A stretch of DNA of 64,000 bases from Lepraria neglecta (Eukaryota; Ascomycota; Lecanoromycetes; Lecanorales; Stereocaulaceae): NCBI GenBank assembly GCA_033220425.1, contig CM065652.1, positions 1,860,001 to 1,924,000 on the forward strand. Direction: 5' to 3'. A program made the position numbers and the translations under genes. The notes below the pieces were generated by a model. The model ran no database searches, had not been told where the DNA came from, and worked only from the letters and a program-made list of their open reading frames with translations. Shown here piece after piece: positions 47,237 to 58,031 of the stretch (positions are counted from its first letter, which is position 1; the number at the start of each line of letters is the position of its first letter).

Positions 47237-48591
47237 CTAACGTGTTTTGTCAGTATGCGCGTAGAGGCGGCTTAAATGTTCACCCACTGAGGCGAATATC
47301 GCAAATGTGTCAGCTGTTTGCGAGGTTTCTTGTGGATAATTGAGGGCCAGTTCGCTACAATGATCAAAATAGTAGACCTTCTCCGCATTTTGTCCCGTTT
47401 GCTTGGGTCTTGGGTTGTTCTTCCCTGGCAGTCTATTTGCTTGTCGTGGTGGCTTCGTCAAGTCGACGGCAGATACGTCTGTCACTTCGTTGAATCAGGT
47501 CAGCCTTGCCCTTATTTTGGTTAATTGCCTGCGAAAACTTACATCCAGTCCATAGGTGGACCAATTCATGCACAAAGTCTCTAGATCCACTTTCAAAGAT
47601 ATCGATTCTTTCAAATTCTACCACCGTGTCGACTCTACCTTCGATTTTAGCAGGCAGGTTACCATTGGCAAAGGCAAAAGGGCAGAAGATGATGCGGTTC
47701 TTCGAAAATGTTGTTGTAGCGCTGACTTCTGGTGCCTTACAAAAGCGATCTGAAACTTTTGGGACTGTCGCTGGGGGGTCGGCCGTTGCCTGTTGGGCAT
47801 AATCAGGATATACAATAGTACCGTCCTCCTCTGTCTTTCCAGGCTGCCAGAATGTACCCTGAGGCCAGTTGGGAAAACGTTCGGCTATAGAGTGTATCAG
47901 CAGTGCGTTTCTAATATCCACAGATTGCGGGCTAACTCGAGATGGAATAGGTACTTTCGATACTGAGCAAGGCCGGGGAAAATACTTACACACTTTCTGG
48001 CCCTTCTACTCTCCGCGCGGAAATGGATTACTTGGTTTTAGGTAGGTGATTGCATTGGCGTTACAGAATATGATCTTTCTCTTGTCTGGAGCAGGTGTTG
48101 GTTCGTCTTTCTTTGCTATCATCCTCTTGAAAACTGCTGTAGGACGTCAGTCTTATGACACCAAGCATTCAAACCAACCACCACGTAAAAGGGCCTGTTG
48201 GGGCTATGCACTTGGATTTGTGGGTCTTACTAACGACATTCCCAAGACGAGTCCTTTGACTTGGGTCCATTATCCTTCCGAACGTATGTACAGCGACGTC
48301 AAACATTTGAAGGACTTCAACATATATCTTGTCCCATCTGAATGCCTCGGCTGGAATCAAGGGATTCCTTCTCGTTTGAACAAAGGCGATTGCTTCTATG
48401 GCTCCTTCTATCATCTCAACAGCTTCTTCGTATGCTTGTTCGAGCCATACTACCTGATCCTCAGTACAGCCTCCCAAAGATGGATCATCCTTGTTGACGT
48501 AGTACCAGCCGTCAAGTGTTGCTGTTGCGACTACGGTAATCCACCACGTGGTAAAGATCAAGAGGAGTACTTGATGCCATAGGATGTTCAT
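47237..48591 (-). pseudogene. Duplicated gene Y, copy A: secreted M35-like metalloprotease with one in-frame stop
   Basis: Exons 48231-48591, 47990-48136, 47543-47884 and 47237-47484 join in the same phases as copy B (about 365 codons). A signal peptide begins it (MNILWHQVLLLIFTTWWITV). LGGCTEDQVVWLEQAYEEA follows, then the zinc site DFVHELVHLWTG (HELVH), and finally SQTADTFAIFAS, which resembles the segment after the active site in aspzincin/deuterolysin-type enzymes. A TAG stands at 48006-48008 in exon 2 (PFPRGE*KGQKV), where copy B reads through (FPSGKNRGKKV). Every other codon is open, so the loss is recent or the codon is spliced around. Gene Z copy A, its divergent neighbour, also has one TAG. 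Confidence 0.65.
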
Positions 48592-49794
48592 AATTGAAAG
48601 GCGGGAGTGAGGTTATGTTCTCCGAGAGGTTACAACCCTAATGCTGGCTGAGAATACGGTGTTTGATGGTGCAAAACCAAGGATGCTGCAATAAAATGAT
48701 ACTGTTCTTGATCCAGCCCACATTTCCTCCTCGGACATCGCTTTATATTAAGAGGTACCCTCTAGCAGTGTTTGCATAGCCCACTGGCATCTGTAGCGTC
48801 GATCCATGAACCGACAGTCACAAGGAGGAGTAGTTTCATGTCATCTTGTCTTTGCTCTTATTCCGAATCATACACCTATGGCAGGATCATTTTGCAAAAA
48901 CCAACGTCTAATTCTGCGGTTGGCTGCCCATGTTTCTGACGCCGTATAGGGGGATCCTGCGTCTCGTGACCAAACCTGAACACGACTCAGGTTTCAGTGC
49001 TTCCTCCAACTACCCGGGCATAAGGGCCAATTTCAAAGCTTCCACAGAGCCCCTAAAGACCGATGTAAGCGGTTTGGGTTTGTAACCATCCCGTGGCCCA
49101 AAGCTAAGTCCGCCATTTGTCCCAAAAGAGTATACTGACAAGCGCGTCAGGAAGCTCCGGGGAATGCATCCAAGTGTGCCATCTGGGAAGTATCCTAGCG
49201 CCTGGAGTCAACTGTGCCACAAGTTTCACGGACTCGTCTTGATACCAATGCCAAGACAACCTGAAGGATTTGCCAAGTGTCGGTATCATTTCCGGGCGCC
49301 TAGATGATGTCTTGCTATACGTGTCATAATTACCACCAGCGGCCAGGCGCCGAGAAGCTCGGAAGGATCTGCCAAGCGGCGGATCAAACAGATACGGCGT
49401 ATGAAACATATTGGAAGCGTGGACGCCGCCGCAGGCAGCAGCAGGTTCAATGCGCGACCTCAAGTCGTGGAGTGGATGTGATCGAACCACGTCTTCGCTC
49501 GCTTCTTCTGGTTTCAAAACACGGCTTCATACGGACAAACACAGCCTTCGCTCAGCCATAAGCTGCGTTGGTCTTATACGCCGATATGAAACAACTTATT
49601 TGGTCCGGCAGGAGGTCTTGATCATCGAGTTGTTGACATCATGTCATATCTGTCCTTCTACATTTGAATTCTCTTAACGAATACGCTCTACTTCTCCTAC
49701 TTACTCTTTCTATATCTCTAAATATCAAACTCGCACGTGCTTCTATTGAACTTTGACTCTACGACCGTACTTCCACGAATATCTGACAGGCAAA
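48592..49794. promoter_or_regulatory. Divergent upstream region of Y and Z, copy A
   Basis: About 1.2 kb between divergent Y and Z. Blocks around 49260-49390 (GGGCGCCTAGA, CAAGCGGCGGAT and neighbours) recur at about 59080-59135 in copy B, so regulatory sequence was duplicated with the genes. No known operator identified. Confidence 0.5.
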
Positions 49795-51647
49795 ATGCTT
49801 CATCTGCTTGAATCGATAGCTACGGTTTTTTTCTTGTTAGAGTTCACATAGTCTCTGCCTGGATATTATCCCTTGGAACCTCGGAGCGTTGCAGCAATTC
49901 CAATCGGCACAGGAGCACCCATAACAACCGCTACGTCTGGCACCCAGAGCGATATTATCATTACCACAACAGATTCCCAATCAACGTACACGTTGACCTA
50001 CGTGCCTCCCATCTCCACCGGCACCGGCTCGGGGAGCACAACACAAAGCTGGGGCCTTGTCCCGCCGATTATACCCATTCCATTCCCTGTTCCGCCTATT
50101 GTGAACCCCCCACAAATACCTCCGGAAGAACCGGGAGAGGAGCCGACAAAGAAGATTAGCGTAACTCAGACAAGCGTGACAGACTGCTCCACCCTGACAG
50201 CAACGATGACTACAGCCAATTGTACCGAGTTACTCTATGTCTCTTCAAACCAACTACAGTCCACGCTTTCAGGTTGCTCGTCGAGTTACTCCACAACCTC
50301 AGGCTGCTTTGTCACAGGCAGCGCCTCAACTATCACAGTAGACTTCCCCATGCCATTGAGCACCAACACCGCCGATGACGACATTCTCTATGAACGAGGG
50401 GACATATATTGGGGCCCGGATGTTCCAGACGTACCCGACTACGTAAGCGATTCGTACGTCAGGAATACCGGCATTGGCCCGCCTTCGGAACCCTCTCACG
50501 GCGACCTGGTGTGCGCCACACAAAGTGCATCAGGCCCAAGCTTCATTCAAGGAAATGCACTGGTAAGGTCCCGCTTGAACGCAAGTCCCTTCGTGACTAA
50601 TCTTGTGACTGTGGCAGGGCAACGTAATGGACTTCTGCGCCGGCGGACTCAGCGTCTCAGGCCCACCCATAACGAAAACTTACGTACAACCTACAGGTGG
50701 AGATGCTCTTTACATAGAAGCGATCTTCGTCGATAATGAGGGTGCATGCTTTCCCGGGGAGACTGTGAACTGGGACGAAGACCGATGCAAATTCATCCTC
50801 AACCGGCCCATTTTCGAATGCGAGCCAGACAGCAATCCACAAACCCAGATAACCAAATACGGTAAGCAACATACCCTTTCCCCACATTATCTCCTCAAAA
50901 CCTTCCTAAAAACAAATCCTAGGAGGGAAAATCGCCGCCGACTGCGTTAACATAACAGTGACACCCCAATCCGTCCCTGAAAGCGTCTTCTGCGGTGCTT
51001 TCGACGACGGCGGCGGTATGGGCTTCAAAGCCTTTACACCCGACGAAGCCAATGATGCTATAGACAAATACTGTAACAGCGACACCTACACCGCCGACCC
51101 GAGCTACGACACCACACCCTACGGCGTGAGAATCATCGGCTACGCTATGGACCGATTTTGGTACAAAGACGGGGTATATTGCCTCACGACATCGCCGCAT
51201 CCGCCTCCGCCGAACATACCGGCGGACCAGAGTGTTTGTCACAGTGATGGGAGTATGGACTTTGAGTTGGATGTTGGGGTGAAGTTTAAGACAGATCAGG
51301 TGCGTGTGTTCTGGGGTGCTGGCAAAAACTTACAACTTGCATTGCCATCCTTGTCTCACAACTTTCCCCATACGCCTGAAGGAGAATACTGACTCCGAAA
51401 AACTTCGTAGACGGGCTGTCAGCCAATGAAACCCTATGTTGTGCCAAGGGGCGATGAGTGTGTTAATACGCTGAAGAAAGTTGTATCAGGCTGTAAGTTT
51501 CGATCCGTTTCAAAAGTATCTGGGATTGGATAAATAATGGTGTAAACAGGTAACTTAGGTGCTCCGGATTTTGGAGGGAAGGTGGACGATGATTCTGATT
51601 CGGGTTGTTTGGAGTGGTGGGTTTATGCTGCTGGGTCGCAAATATAA
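49795..51647 (+). pseudogene. Duplicated gene Z, copy A: secreted Cys-containing protein with a stop in the signal peptide
   Basis: Exons 49795-50562, 50618-50861, 50923-51299, 51411-51492 and 51550-51647 have exactly the same lengths as in copy B (768, 244, 377, 82, 98). The start reads MLHLLESIATVFFLLEFT, then TAG at 49849-49851, then SLPGYYPLEPRS. Copy B has Trp at that position (ELIWALPGPYP), so a TGG-to-TAG change explains it. The rest is open: a Thr/Ser-rich part (DSQSTYTLTYVPP), a Pro-rich hinge (IPIPFPVPPIVNPPQIPPEE), then a conserved C-terminal region with MGFKAFTPDEANDAIDKYCN and GCLEWWVYAAGSQI. Translation from a later ATG would lack a signal peptide. No known domain recognised. 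Confidence 0.7.
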
Positions 51648-51748
51648 AAAGGGCAAGCAGAAAACGCACGCATGTAGTCGATTTCAAGCTCAGTCAAGTA
51701 TCTAAGTAATTAAGGCTCTGGCGCCAGAGTACAGGGCATATAGTGTCC
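51641..51748 (+). repeat. Right flank of duplicated block, copy A
   Basis: The sequence after the Z stop (AAAAAGGGCAAGCAGAAAAC and on through the palindrome CTCTGGCGCCAGAG to TAGTGTCC) recurs at 61904-62036. It marks the right limit of homology; beyond 51748 copy A continues into a pogo relic and copy B into unrelated DNA. Confidence 0.85.
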
Positions 51749-52874
51749 TGGATCCTACACGTCGAGCGTACTTAAAGAACCCTGAAAACCGCGAGTCGCT
51801 TTCTGCGGTGGAGTATATTAATGGGGTTGGGCAGGATATTCCACCAATGCTTATTATCTCTGGCGTCAATATCCTTGCACCGTGGTTCTTTAACGACTTA
51901 GCAGATGATCTATTAGTAGCAACCTCTGAATCTGGGAACGCAGATAATTGGATATCGCTATAGTGGATTAAGCATTTCGACCGGTTTTCAGCGCGCTGCC
52001 AGCAGGGCGTATATCGACTGCTTATTATGGACGGCTACGGTTCCCACCATACAAAGGAATTCCTAGATTTCTGCGAGGAGAAGAGGATAATAACGCTCGT
52101 ATTACCATCCCATACAACGCACCTACTGTAACCGCTAGATGTATATGTTTTCCAGCCACTGAAGCACTGGCACGCGGAAGCTATAGAGAACTCGGTCCAA
52201 ATAGGAGATGAGACCTTTACTAAGGTAGAATTTCTGAATGTCTTTAATAGGTTCCGCCAGCAGGCTTTTAAAAGAACGACTATTGAGTCAGCCTGGAAAA
52301 AAGCAGGCCTTATTCCATATGATCCATCAATAGTACTCGATAAAGTACGCGAAATGCTTCCACCCCCGCGGCCAGCAACCCCCCAGCGCAACCATTCCAA
52401 CCATTAGCGGAGACACCCCGAACTGTCCGCCAGATAGCGGAGGCTGGCGCTGAATTATAGATGCATCCAGATCTACCGGAGGACCTACAGCGGAGTATTA
52501 TGCGATTTGCTAAAGGCGCATGCGCTAGTGCGCGCAAGGGAGAGTTGATGGAGGAACGATTTAGTATGCAGATTCAGGCCGAAAAAGCTCGCAAAGCACG
52601 CAAAGCTGCAGCTAACAGGGTCCTTTCTACGGGGGGCGTACTATATGCGCATGAAGCACGGTCAATGACTAGGGATCGCCTTGAGAAAGAGGAACTGCGG
52701 GCAGCAGAACGAGCAGCTGCATGGGATAAAAGGTATACTACGGCGCTGAGTAAGGTGATGAGGGCCACTAAAAGCCACCGGCAGGAGCTTGAATATCGGA
52801 TGAAAGGCAGGGTTAGGCGCTGGAAAGTAGTCCTTAAGGAACTACGTAAAAAAACGCCTTATTATGTAGTGTAG
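51749..52874 (+). mobile_element. Decayed pogo/Fot-type transposase fragment
   Basis: One frame from 51751 reads VEYINGVGQDIPPMLIISGV, RLLIMDGYGSHHTKEFLDFC, ITLVLPSHTTHLL, stop, PLDVYVFQPLKHWHAEA and FKRTTIESAWKKAGLIPYDP. This is the DDE half of fungal Fot1/pogo transposases; the N-terminal DNA-binding half is missing. TAG at 51961-51963 and TAA at 52129-52131 stand where family members have Gln (LLQPLDV is nearly invariant), i.e. CAG/CAA-to-stop changes as in RIP. A C-terminal basic/coiled segment continues in another frame at 52461-52874 (RSIMRFAKGACASARKGEL). No matching terminal inverted repeats found. Confidence 0.8.
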
Positions 52875-53177
52875 TCAATAAAATGCGTTCTATGGCTGAA
52901 TTAAGCGGAGGCTTGCTAAGGCGGGGTCCGGATAACGTCCTGGCAGAAATCTACTTATGCGCGCCCCCTTGAAACCAAGCCTATGCGCTTAGTATAGTAT
53001 CTACCCGCTGTGCCGCTGTACCAGTTTACTCCACCACACTACAAGTGCATCATAGTAGGCGTCGCGAGTCCCAAAGACTTATACTATGACGCAACATCCA
53101 GACAAGGATCCAATCCTTCTAGGCAATATTTTGATGGTCCTCAACCTCTAATTGGATCAACGTGGTACATGCACGTA

Positions 53178-53204
53178 CGGAGGATGACACCAAAAGTCTT
53201 GAAT
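53178..53204 (+). repeat. Left terminal inverted repeat of the Tc1/mariner element
   Basis: 27 bp, perfectly complementary to 55198-55224; preceded by target-site TA. Confidence 0.92.
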
Positions 53205-53399
53205 TGCGCTAGTACTGAATGCCACGGCGCCAAGCAGGCCTCAGACCTCAGCCCTACCGAAAATTTTGCCGCATCTGCAGCTAAATATCGATATAACACC
53301 GCCAATGGGGTCAGGAATGGGGGCCAGGGGGCTTAGAGGGATACGTATCAGGTACTATATAGATAGGGAATTCCGTAGGCTATAGATGTTACTGTACCA

Positions 53400-55047
53400 A
53401 TGGCTCCTCGCCGCCGCGGTGTAGCAGCTGGGCCTGAATCTCAGCCAATTGCTCCACCAAGAAGAAATCCTCGCAGGCACGGTCCAGTCGCGCAGCTGAA
53501 TGAGTCGATTGCGCCATTAATCATTGAAAGCCCACGCCGTATACGTTATTCGCCTCCTACAGCAGCTCTCCCTGCCCCAGAAGAGACCCCAAGCCTTAAG
53601 ACGCTCGCCAAAGATGGCCGTTCAGTCAATCATTCGATAGCGCAGCGACTCCAAGCACTCGCCCTAGCCGAATACGGTATAGAGGAGAAGATAGCAGCTA
53701 CACAGGCTGGACTATATAATGCAACGTCAGTTAAAAGGCTACGGAAGAAGGCTAGAGAACGCGGATTTGACCCTGCAGACTCGTCGATTTTAAAAGAAGA
53801 ATATGTGGCGGATGCAGGACGTTCTGGCAGACCGCGTATTTCAACGCCTACAAAAGAGGCTCAAATCCTAGCAGCTGGTATATACTTTTCCTCGTCTAGA
53901 GGTATCTTTGCTAATAAATTCAGTAAAGAAAGACCGTAATGGTAGAGAGAAGCCATCTGCAGTACTAGGATTCGAAAATGGAGTCTCTTCTTCCTCAGTG
54001 CTTCGAACCCTGCGTAGATACGGCTTCAACAATGTTAAAACCATAAAGAAACCGGGCCTTACACCTGCTATGATGGAAGCCCGCTATCAATTTGCTTTAC
54101 GCTTCCAGTACTGGACAATAGAAGATTGGAAAAAAGTGATCTGGACTGATGAGACGTCCGTTTGCTTAGGACAACGCCGTGGCAAAGTTAGAATATGGAG
54201 AACTTCGCGGGAAAAATATGACGTAACGTGTACGCGGCGGCGATGGGGAGGCTTTATGGAGTTTATATTTTGGGGCTGTTTCACATACGATAGAAAAGGG
54301 CCGTTCCATATCTAGAAGGACGAGACCGCAGCAGAAAAGAAAGAATCTAAGGCGTATATAGACGCTATGAATGAGATTTTGGAGCCAAAGCTTAAAGCTG
54401 AATAGGAACTTGAGACGGCAATGAAAAGAATAGGACTGAAGAATATGGGTGGTACTAAGCCTGCTTGGAAATGGGACCAAAAGCATGGCAAAATCGTCCG
54501 AAACGCAAAGAAGGGAGGTATCGATTGGTACCGCTATCAAACGGTTATTCTGCTGAAATTACTTATCCCATTTGCAAAAATATGTGGCCCTGAGGCTCTT
54601 GTCCAAGAGGATAAGGCTCCTTCGCATGCGTCTAAGCACCAAGATCAGATATTCATGGACGCTAACGTCCTCCGCCTTATGTGGTGCGGTAATTCCCCGG
54701 ATCTAAATGCTATAGAACCGTGTTGGTGGTGGATGAAGAGGCGTACAACTCGCAAAGGCTGCCCGCGGACCAGGGCGATTCTTACTAAGGTCTGGACGCG
54801 CTGTTGGGAAAAAGAACTCAGCCAGAAGATTATCCAATCGTGGATTGAACGCCTCCCACGTCATATTGCTAAAGTTATAGAATTGCGCGGTGGGAACGAG
54901 TATAGGGAAGGGAGGGAGGAAGGCGAATGGTCTGATATTCGTCCATACATCCCTGCGGAGCGTCAGCAGCGGTATAAGGGTCGGAAGCAAGGCTATAGTC
55001 CTGATAGCAGTCATAATGGGAGCCGGATTGCTAGTATTAGTGTCTGA
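53400..55047 (+). pseudogene. Tc1/mariner DD34E transposase, disrupted
   Basis: The N-terminal part (53400-53939, MAPRRRGVAAGPESQPIA...) includes a DNA-binding-like region. A frame change at about 53880-53935 leads into the catalytic part, open from 53908 to 55047 except for TAG at 54313-54315 (in GPFHI*KDE) and TAG at 54403-54405 (in LKAE*ELE). Catalytic acids are in VIWTDETSVCLG, QEDKAPSHAS and SPDLNAIEPCWWWMKR, with 34 residues between the second Asp and the Glu. The first TAG probably replaces Trp (TGG-to-TAG). The frame change may be an intron or an indel. Confidence 0.85.
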
Positions 55048-55197
55048 ATAGATAGTTGCTATTGGTTGAAGAAGTTGGAGTTATTGGAGTTGCTATAAAG
55101 CTTGCAAAAAAATATATTATGTATTGTGTTCGTAATACAATAAACTAAGGGTACTGAGTGCGGAGTGGACAGAAACGACTTAACTAGTATGCCACTG

Positions 55198-55224
55198 ATT
55201 CAAGACTTTTGGTGTCATCCTCCG
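55198..55224 (-). repeat. Right terminal inverted repeat of the Tc1/mariner element
   Basis: 27 bp, perfect inverse of 53178-53204; followed by target-site TA at 55225-55226. Confidence 0.92.
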
Positions 55225-55262
55225 TACATCTTCTTGCCTTGCTTCAAAACGTTTGAACTACA

Positions 55263-56214
55263 ATGGACACAGCAAGTCCTTATGTGGGCGACCTTAGGGA
55301 CCCGGCAGTTCCATCAGGCCACGCAGTCACCACAATAATATGGTTTGATTTTTCCCCCTGTGTGGACCACTTAGACAGCCAGGCGGCCTGGGTCTCTATC
55401 TTGCAATCAATCTCTGCGCAGCCTTTCTGGGAGTACACAATGTTGACAGCGCCTGATAAAGCGTCGACTCAACGTATCGCCTTCATTGGTAACTCTTTCC
55501 GTCTCCACTACTACTATAGGATACTGACAACCCTCGCAATTCATAGGCTGGCAGAGGCAAGGAAGAGGCCCACAGACGCAGGTTCCACCAGCATCGTTCT
55601 ATAGAGCAACCCCTGACAATATCCCGTCACCACTATCACCAATCCTACCGTTTGTCCGACATCCACCTAGAATCTACAATGTTCCGTTTGATAATGATGT
55701 CGACCCGATGTTTACCGGCATGGAGGAGAACACTTTCGAGCTGATGATATGGGACTGCAATGCTCCAACGGACCTCGTGGACCTGAGAGAATATAAAGAT
55801 AATTTGGGGGATATCGACGAGCTGCTTCTTGTTTCCACAAATGTCGAGGGCGATGACCCCCACGGAGATCTCATAAAGTGTTGCAGGGGCTGGAATGTTG
55901 ATCAAGGCCAGCATACACAGACTTTAGTGTCTCTGTTTCGGTGGATGAACCAAGAAGACGAAGCACGTTTCAAAGATCCACAAAGACACAGCAAAGTCAA
56001 ATGTTCAGCCCCTAGACATGATGATCTCTACGAGAGGAAATTTTTGGCACCAGTGAGAAACATGGAGCAGAAGAGATGGATCGTGTCCAGGGGGCATGTG
56101 AGTTGCCAGCTGCCCTGGTCAAGGGCTGCTTGGGGCATCGACAAGGAGATTCAGCTAAGGCGCCTCTTGGCTTATGAAATGGGCAGCACCAAACGAGGTC
56201 GATTAATGACCTGA
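55263..56214 (+). CDS. Duplicated gene X, copy B: unrecognised protein
   Basis: Two exons, 55263-55488 and 55547-56214, joined in phase 1 exactly as in copy A, about 297 residues. Shared with copy A: MDTA start, VTTIIWFDFSPCVDHL, FWEYTMLTAPDKASTQRIAF IGWQ, LMIWDCNAPTDLVDLREYKD, EGDDPHGDLI, NQEDEARFKDPQ and NMEQKRWIV. The C-terminus is about 30 residues longer than copy A because of a different end. The start resembles an ABM-like alpha/beta barrel only weakly. The Tc1/mariner element ends 38 bp upstream of the ATG and has displaced most of the original promoter, so expression may differ from copy A. Convergent with Y copy B. Confidence 0.7.
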
Positions 56215-56689
56215 TATGTCATGGCAATATCGAGTCTACGGGCATCAGCGCTCTAGTCTCCTTGCCTGATTCACGGCAGCACATTACAAAGTTAGGCCAA
56301 ATTTCATTTGAAGCAAAGACTGGTCGCCACGGGCAGACCCTGGTCCACAGGGCCATCGTACAAAAGAACCCAAGCCTGAAAATATATATCTTTCCTCCAG
56401 CCCACTCAATACTTCAAGAAACACTATGCCAATTCCGCAGACACATTCCATATTCAGCCCTCGAGCGGCATCGCTCAGGATGGCTTGGTCATAGCTCCTT
56501 CCTTGTTCGCCCATTTGCTACAGCTACCCTCGGGTGCTGCGTACAAACCTACCAGAGGAATACCCTTCTCAACTGAAGCTCCTTTGTACAGGTTTTGCCA
56601 CCGAAACCGCCTCCCCATGTGGTGATTCCCATCGCCAGTCGGGGAAGAATTGGCCCTGAGCAATGTTTAAGGACGTGCGTACAAAGGAC

Positions 56690-58031
56690 TCAATTTACAC
56701 TCACATGTGCGAAGACAGCATAAGTCTCGGCTGTTTGCGTTGTCTCATCAGGATAATTATCAGAAAGGTCATAACACCTATCAAACCCGTAGACTTTGTT
56801 TGGGTTGGTCCCAGTCTGCTTGGGTCTCGGGTTCTTATAGCTTACTCGTCCTGGTTGCCGTGGTGGTTTAGCCATATCGACAGCGACGACGTCGCGAACT
56901 TCATGAAGCCATGTCAGCCAAGCTTTATTGTTCACTATTACCTCTCAAGACTCACAGTCATTCCACAAATGGACTAATTCATGTACGAAGAGTCTGGACC
57001 CACAAACATACATATCCTGGTAAAAACCCTTAGCTACGCTACCTAATTCACTCACTCGAGCATCCTTCGTGGGCTGATAACCGAAGGCCGAAGGGCACAT
57101 GATTATTCGTTTGGTTTGCGGGTTCGTTATAAGTCGAACGCCGGAGGTGCCGGGATTGCCGCAGAAGGCGTCTGCAACGCTGTATGGACCCGATGCTGCT
57201 CGCCTGTAGGCTGCCACGATCGCAGCCTCATAGATGACTTTCTCCGTTCCGTCCTCGGCCTTCTCCGTTTTCCCTGGCTGGAAGAACACACCCTGGGGGA
57301 ATTCTGGATAAGCCTCGGCTCAAATAGATGTCAGCAATGCTCGTCCGTGCTTCGAAGCGTTGGTAATATTGTTCGCAGACTACTACTTGAATGAAACGCC
57401 TTAGGCTTTGCGGACGGCTTCGGTGCTAGTACTTACAAACTTTCTTGCCACGGTTCTTTCCCGAAGGAAATATGTCACTTGGCTTCAGATAAGCCATCAT
57501 TTTGTCGTTACAGAAGATTTTCATCCTATTAGCTGGATCGTCCGGTATCGGATTATCTGCGTTGATCACCATTTTCTCGAGACTCGCTACCAAACCTTTT
57601 AGTACTAGGTATGAAGATTGTCCAAGCTTATGGACAAGATAGAGAGTCATACCTCTGGCAAATGTGAGTTGGATGTTCCCTTGGGGACTCCTTACACCAA
57701 AAAGAGGATGTACGCTGATGCCGAACATTTGGATGATCTCGGTCGCAATCTTGTCCCATCTCTGTTGCTTGGTCTTGTCCTTCAGGTCCCGTTTGGCGCG
57801 CACGAAGTCAATGGCGTTCATCGCCCCTCGTATCATCATCGTAGCTTCTCTGTATGCTTCGCGCACCCATTCCACTTGGGCATCAGTACAGCCTCCGAGG
57901 TCCGGACCGTCCTGGCTGATAAAGAAATAGGGGTCAGGTTCGGAGCTTATAATCTGAACTTCGGCGGCGACAATGCTGATGAGCCATGTGGCAAAGATCC
58001 AGAGTAGTACTCGAAGCCAGAAAATGTTCAT
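56690..58031 (-). CDS. Duplicated gene Y, copy B: predicted secreted M35-like zinc metalloprotease
   Basis: Exons 57653-58031, 57437-57586, 56956-57318 and 56690-56898, phases 1/1/1, about 366 residues. The signal peptide MNIFWLRVLLWIFATWLISI precedes a mature region with LGGCTDAQVEWVREAYREAT. The zinc motif is RLFVHELVHLWND (HELVH), and a later TAETYAVFAH segment resembles the NADNYxxF stretch of deuterolysin and lysine-specific metallo-endopeptidases. The canonical GTxxDxxYG motif is not plain; VYGFDRCYDLS is the nearest match. The enzyme is probably secreted and proteolytic, substrate unknown. An in-frame ATG at 58118 would extend it upstream and bury the signal peptide, so 58031 is preferred. 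A GTGAGT just before the stop leaves open a further 3' exon. Confidence 0.75.

Larger units (their letters stand above)
53178..55224 (+). mobile_element. Tc1/mariner-superfamily DNA transposon, 2,047 bp
   Basis: The element has perfect 27-bp terminal inverted repeats beginning CGGAGGATGACACC (53178-53204 and 55198-55224) and is flanked by TA at 53176-53177 and 55225-55226, the expected target duplication. It encodes a DD34E transposase on the plus strand. It sits inside the upstream region of X copy B, ending 38 bp before the X ATG. The related upstream sequence of copy A has no such element, so the insertion came after the duplication. The transposase is broken, but the ends are intact and could be mobilised in trans (inference). 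Confidence 0.9.

Noticed and set aside
49304-49677. Plus-strand frames upstream of Z copy A
   Set aside because: Not conserved in the equivalent region of copy B, so probably promoter DNA.
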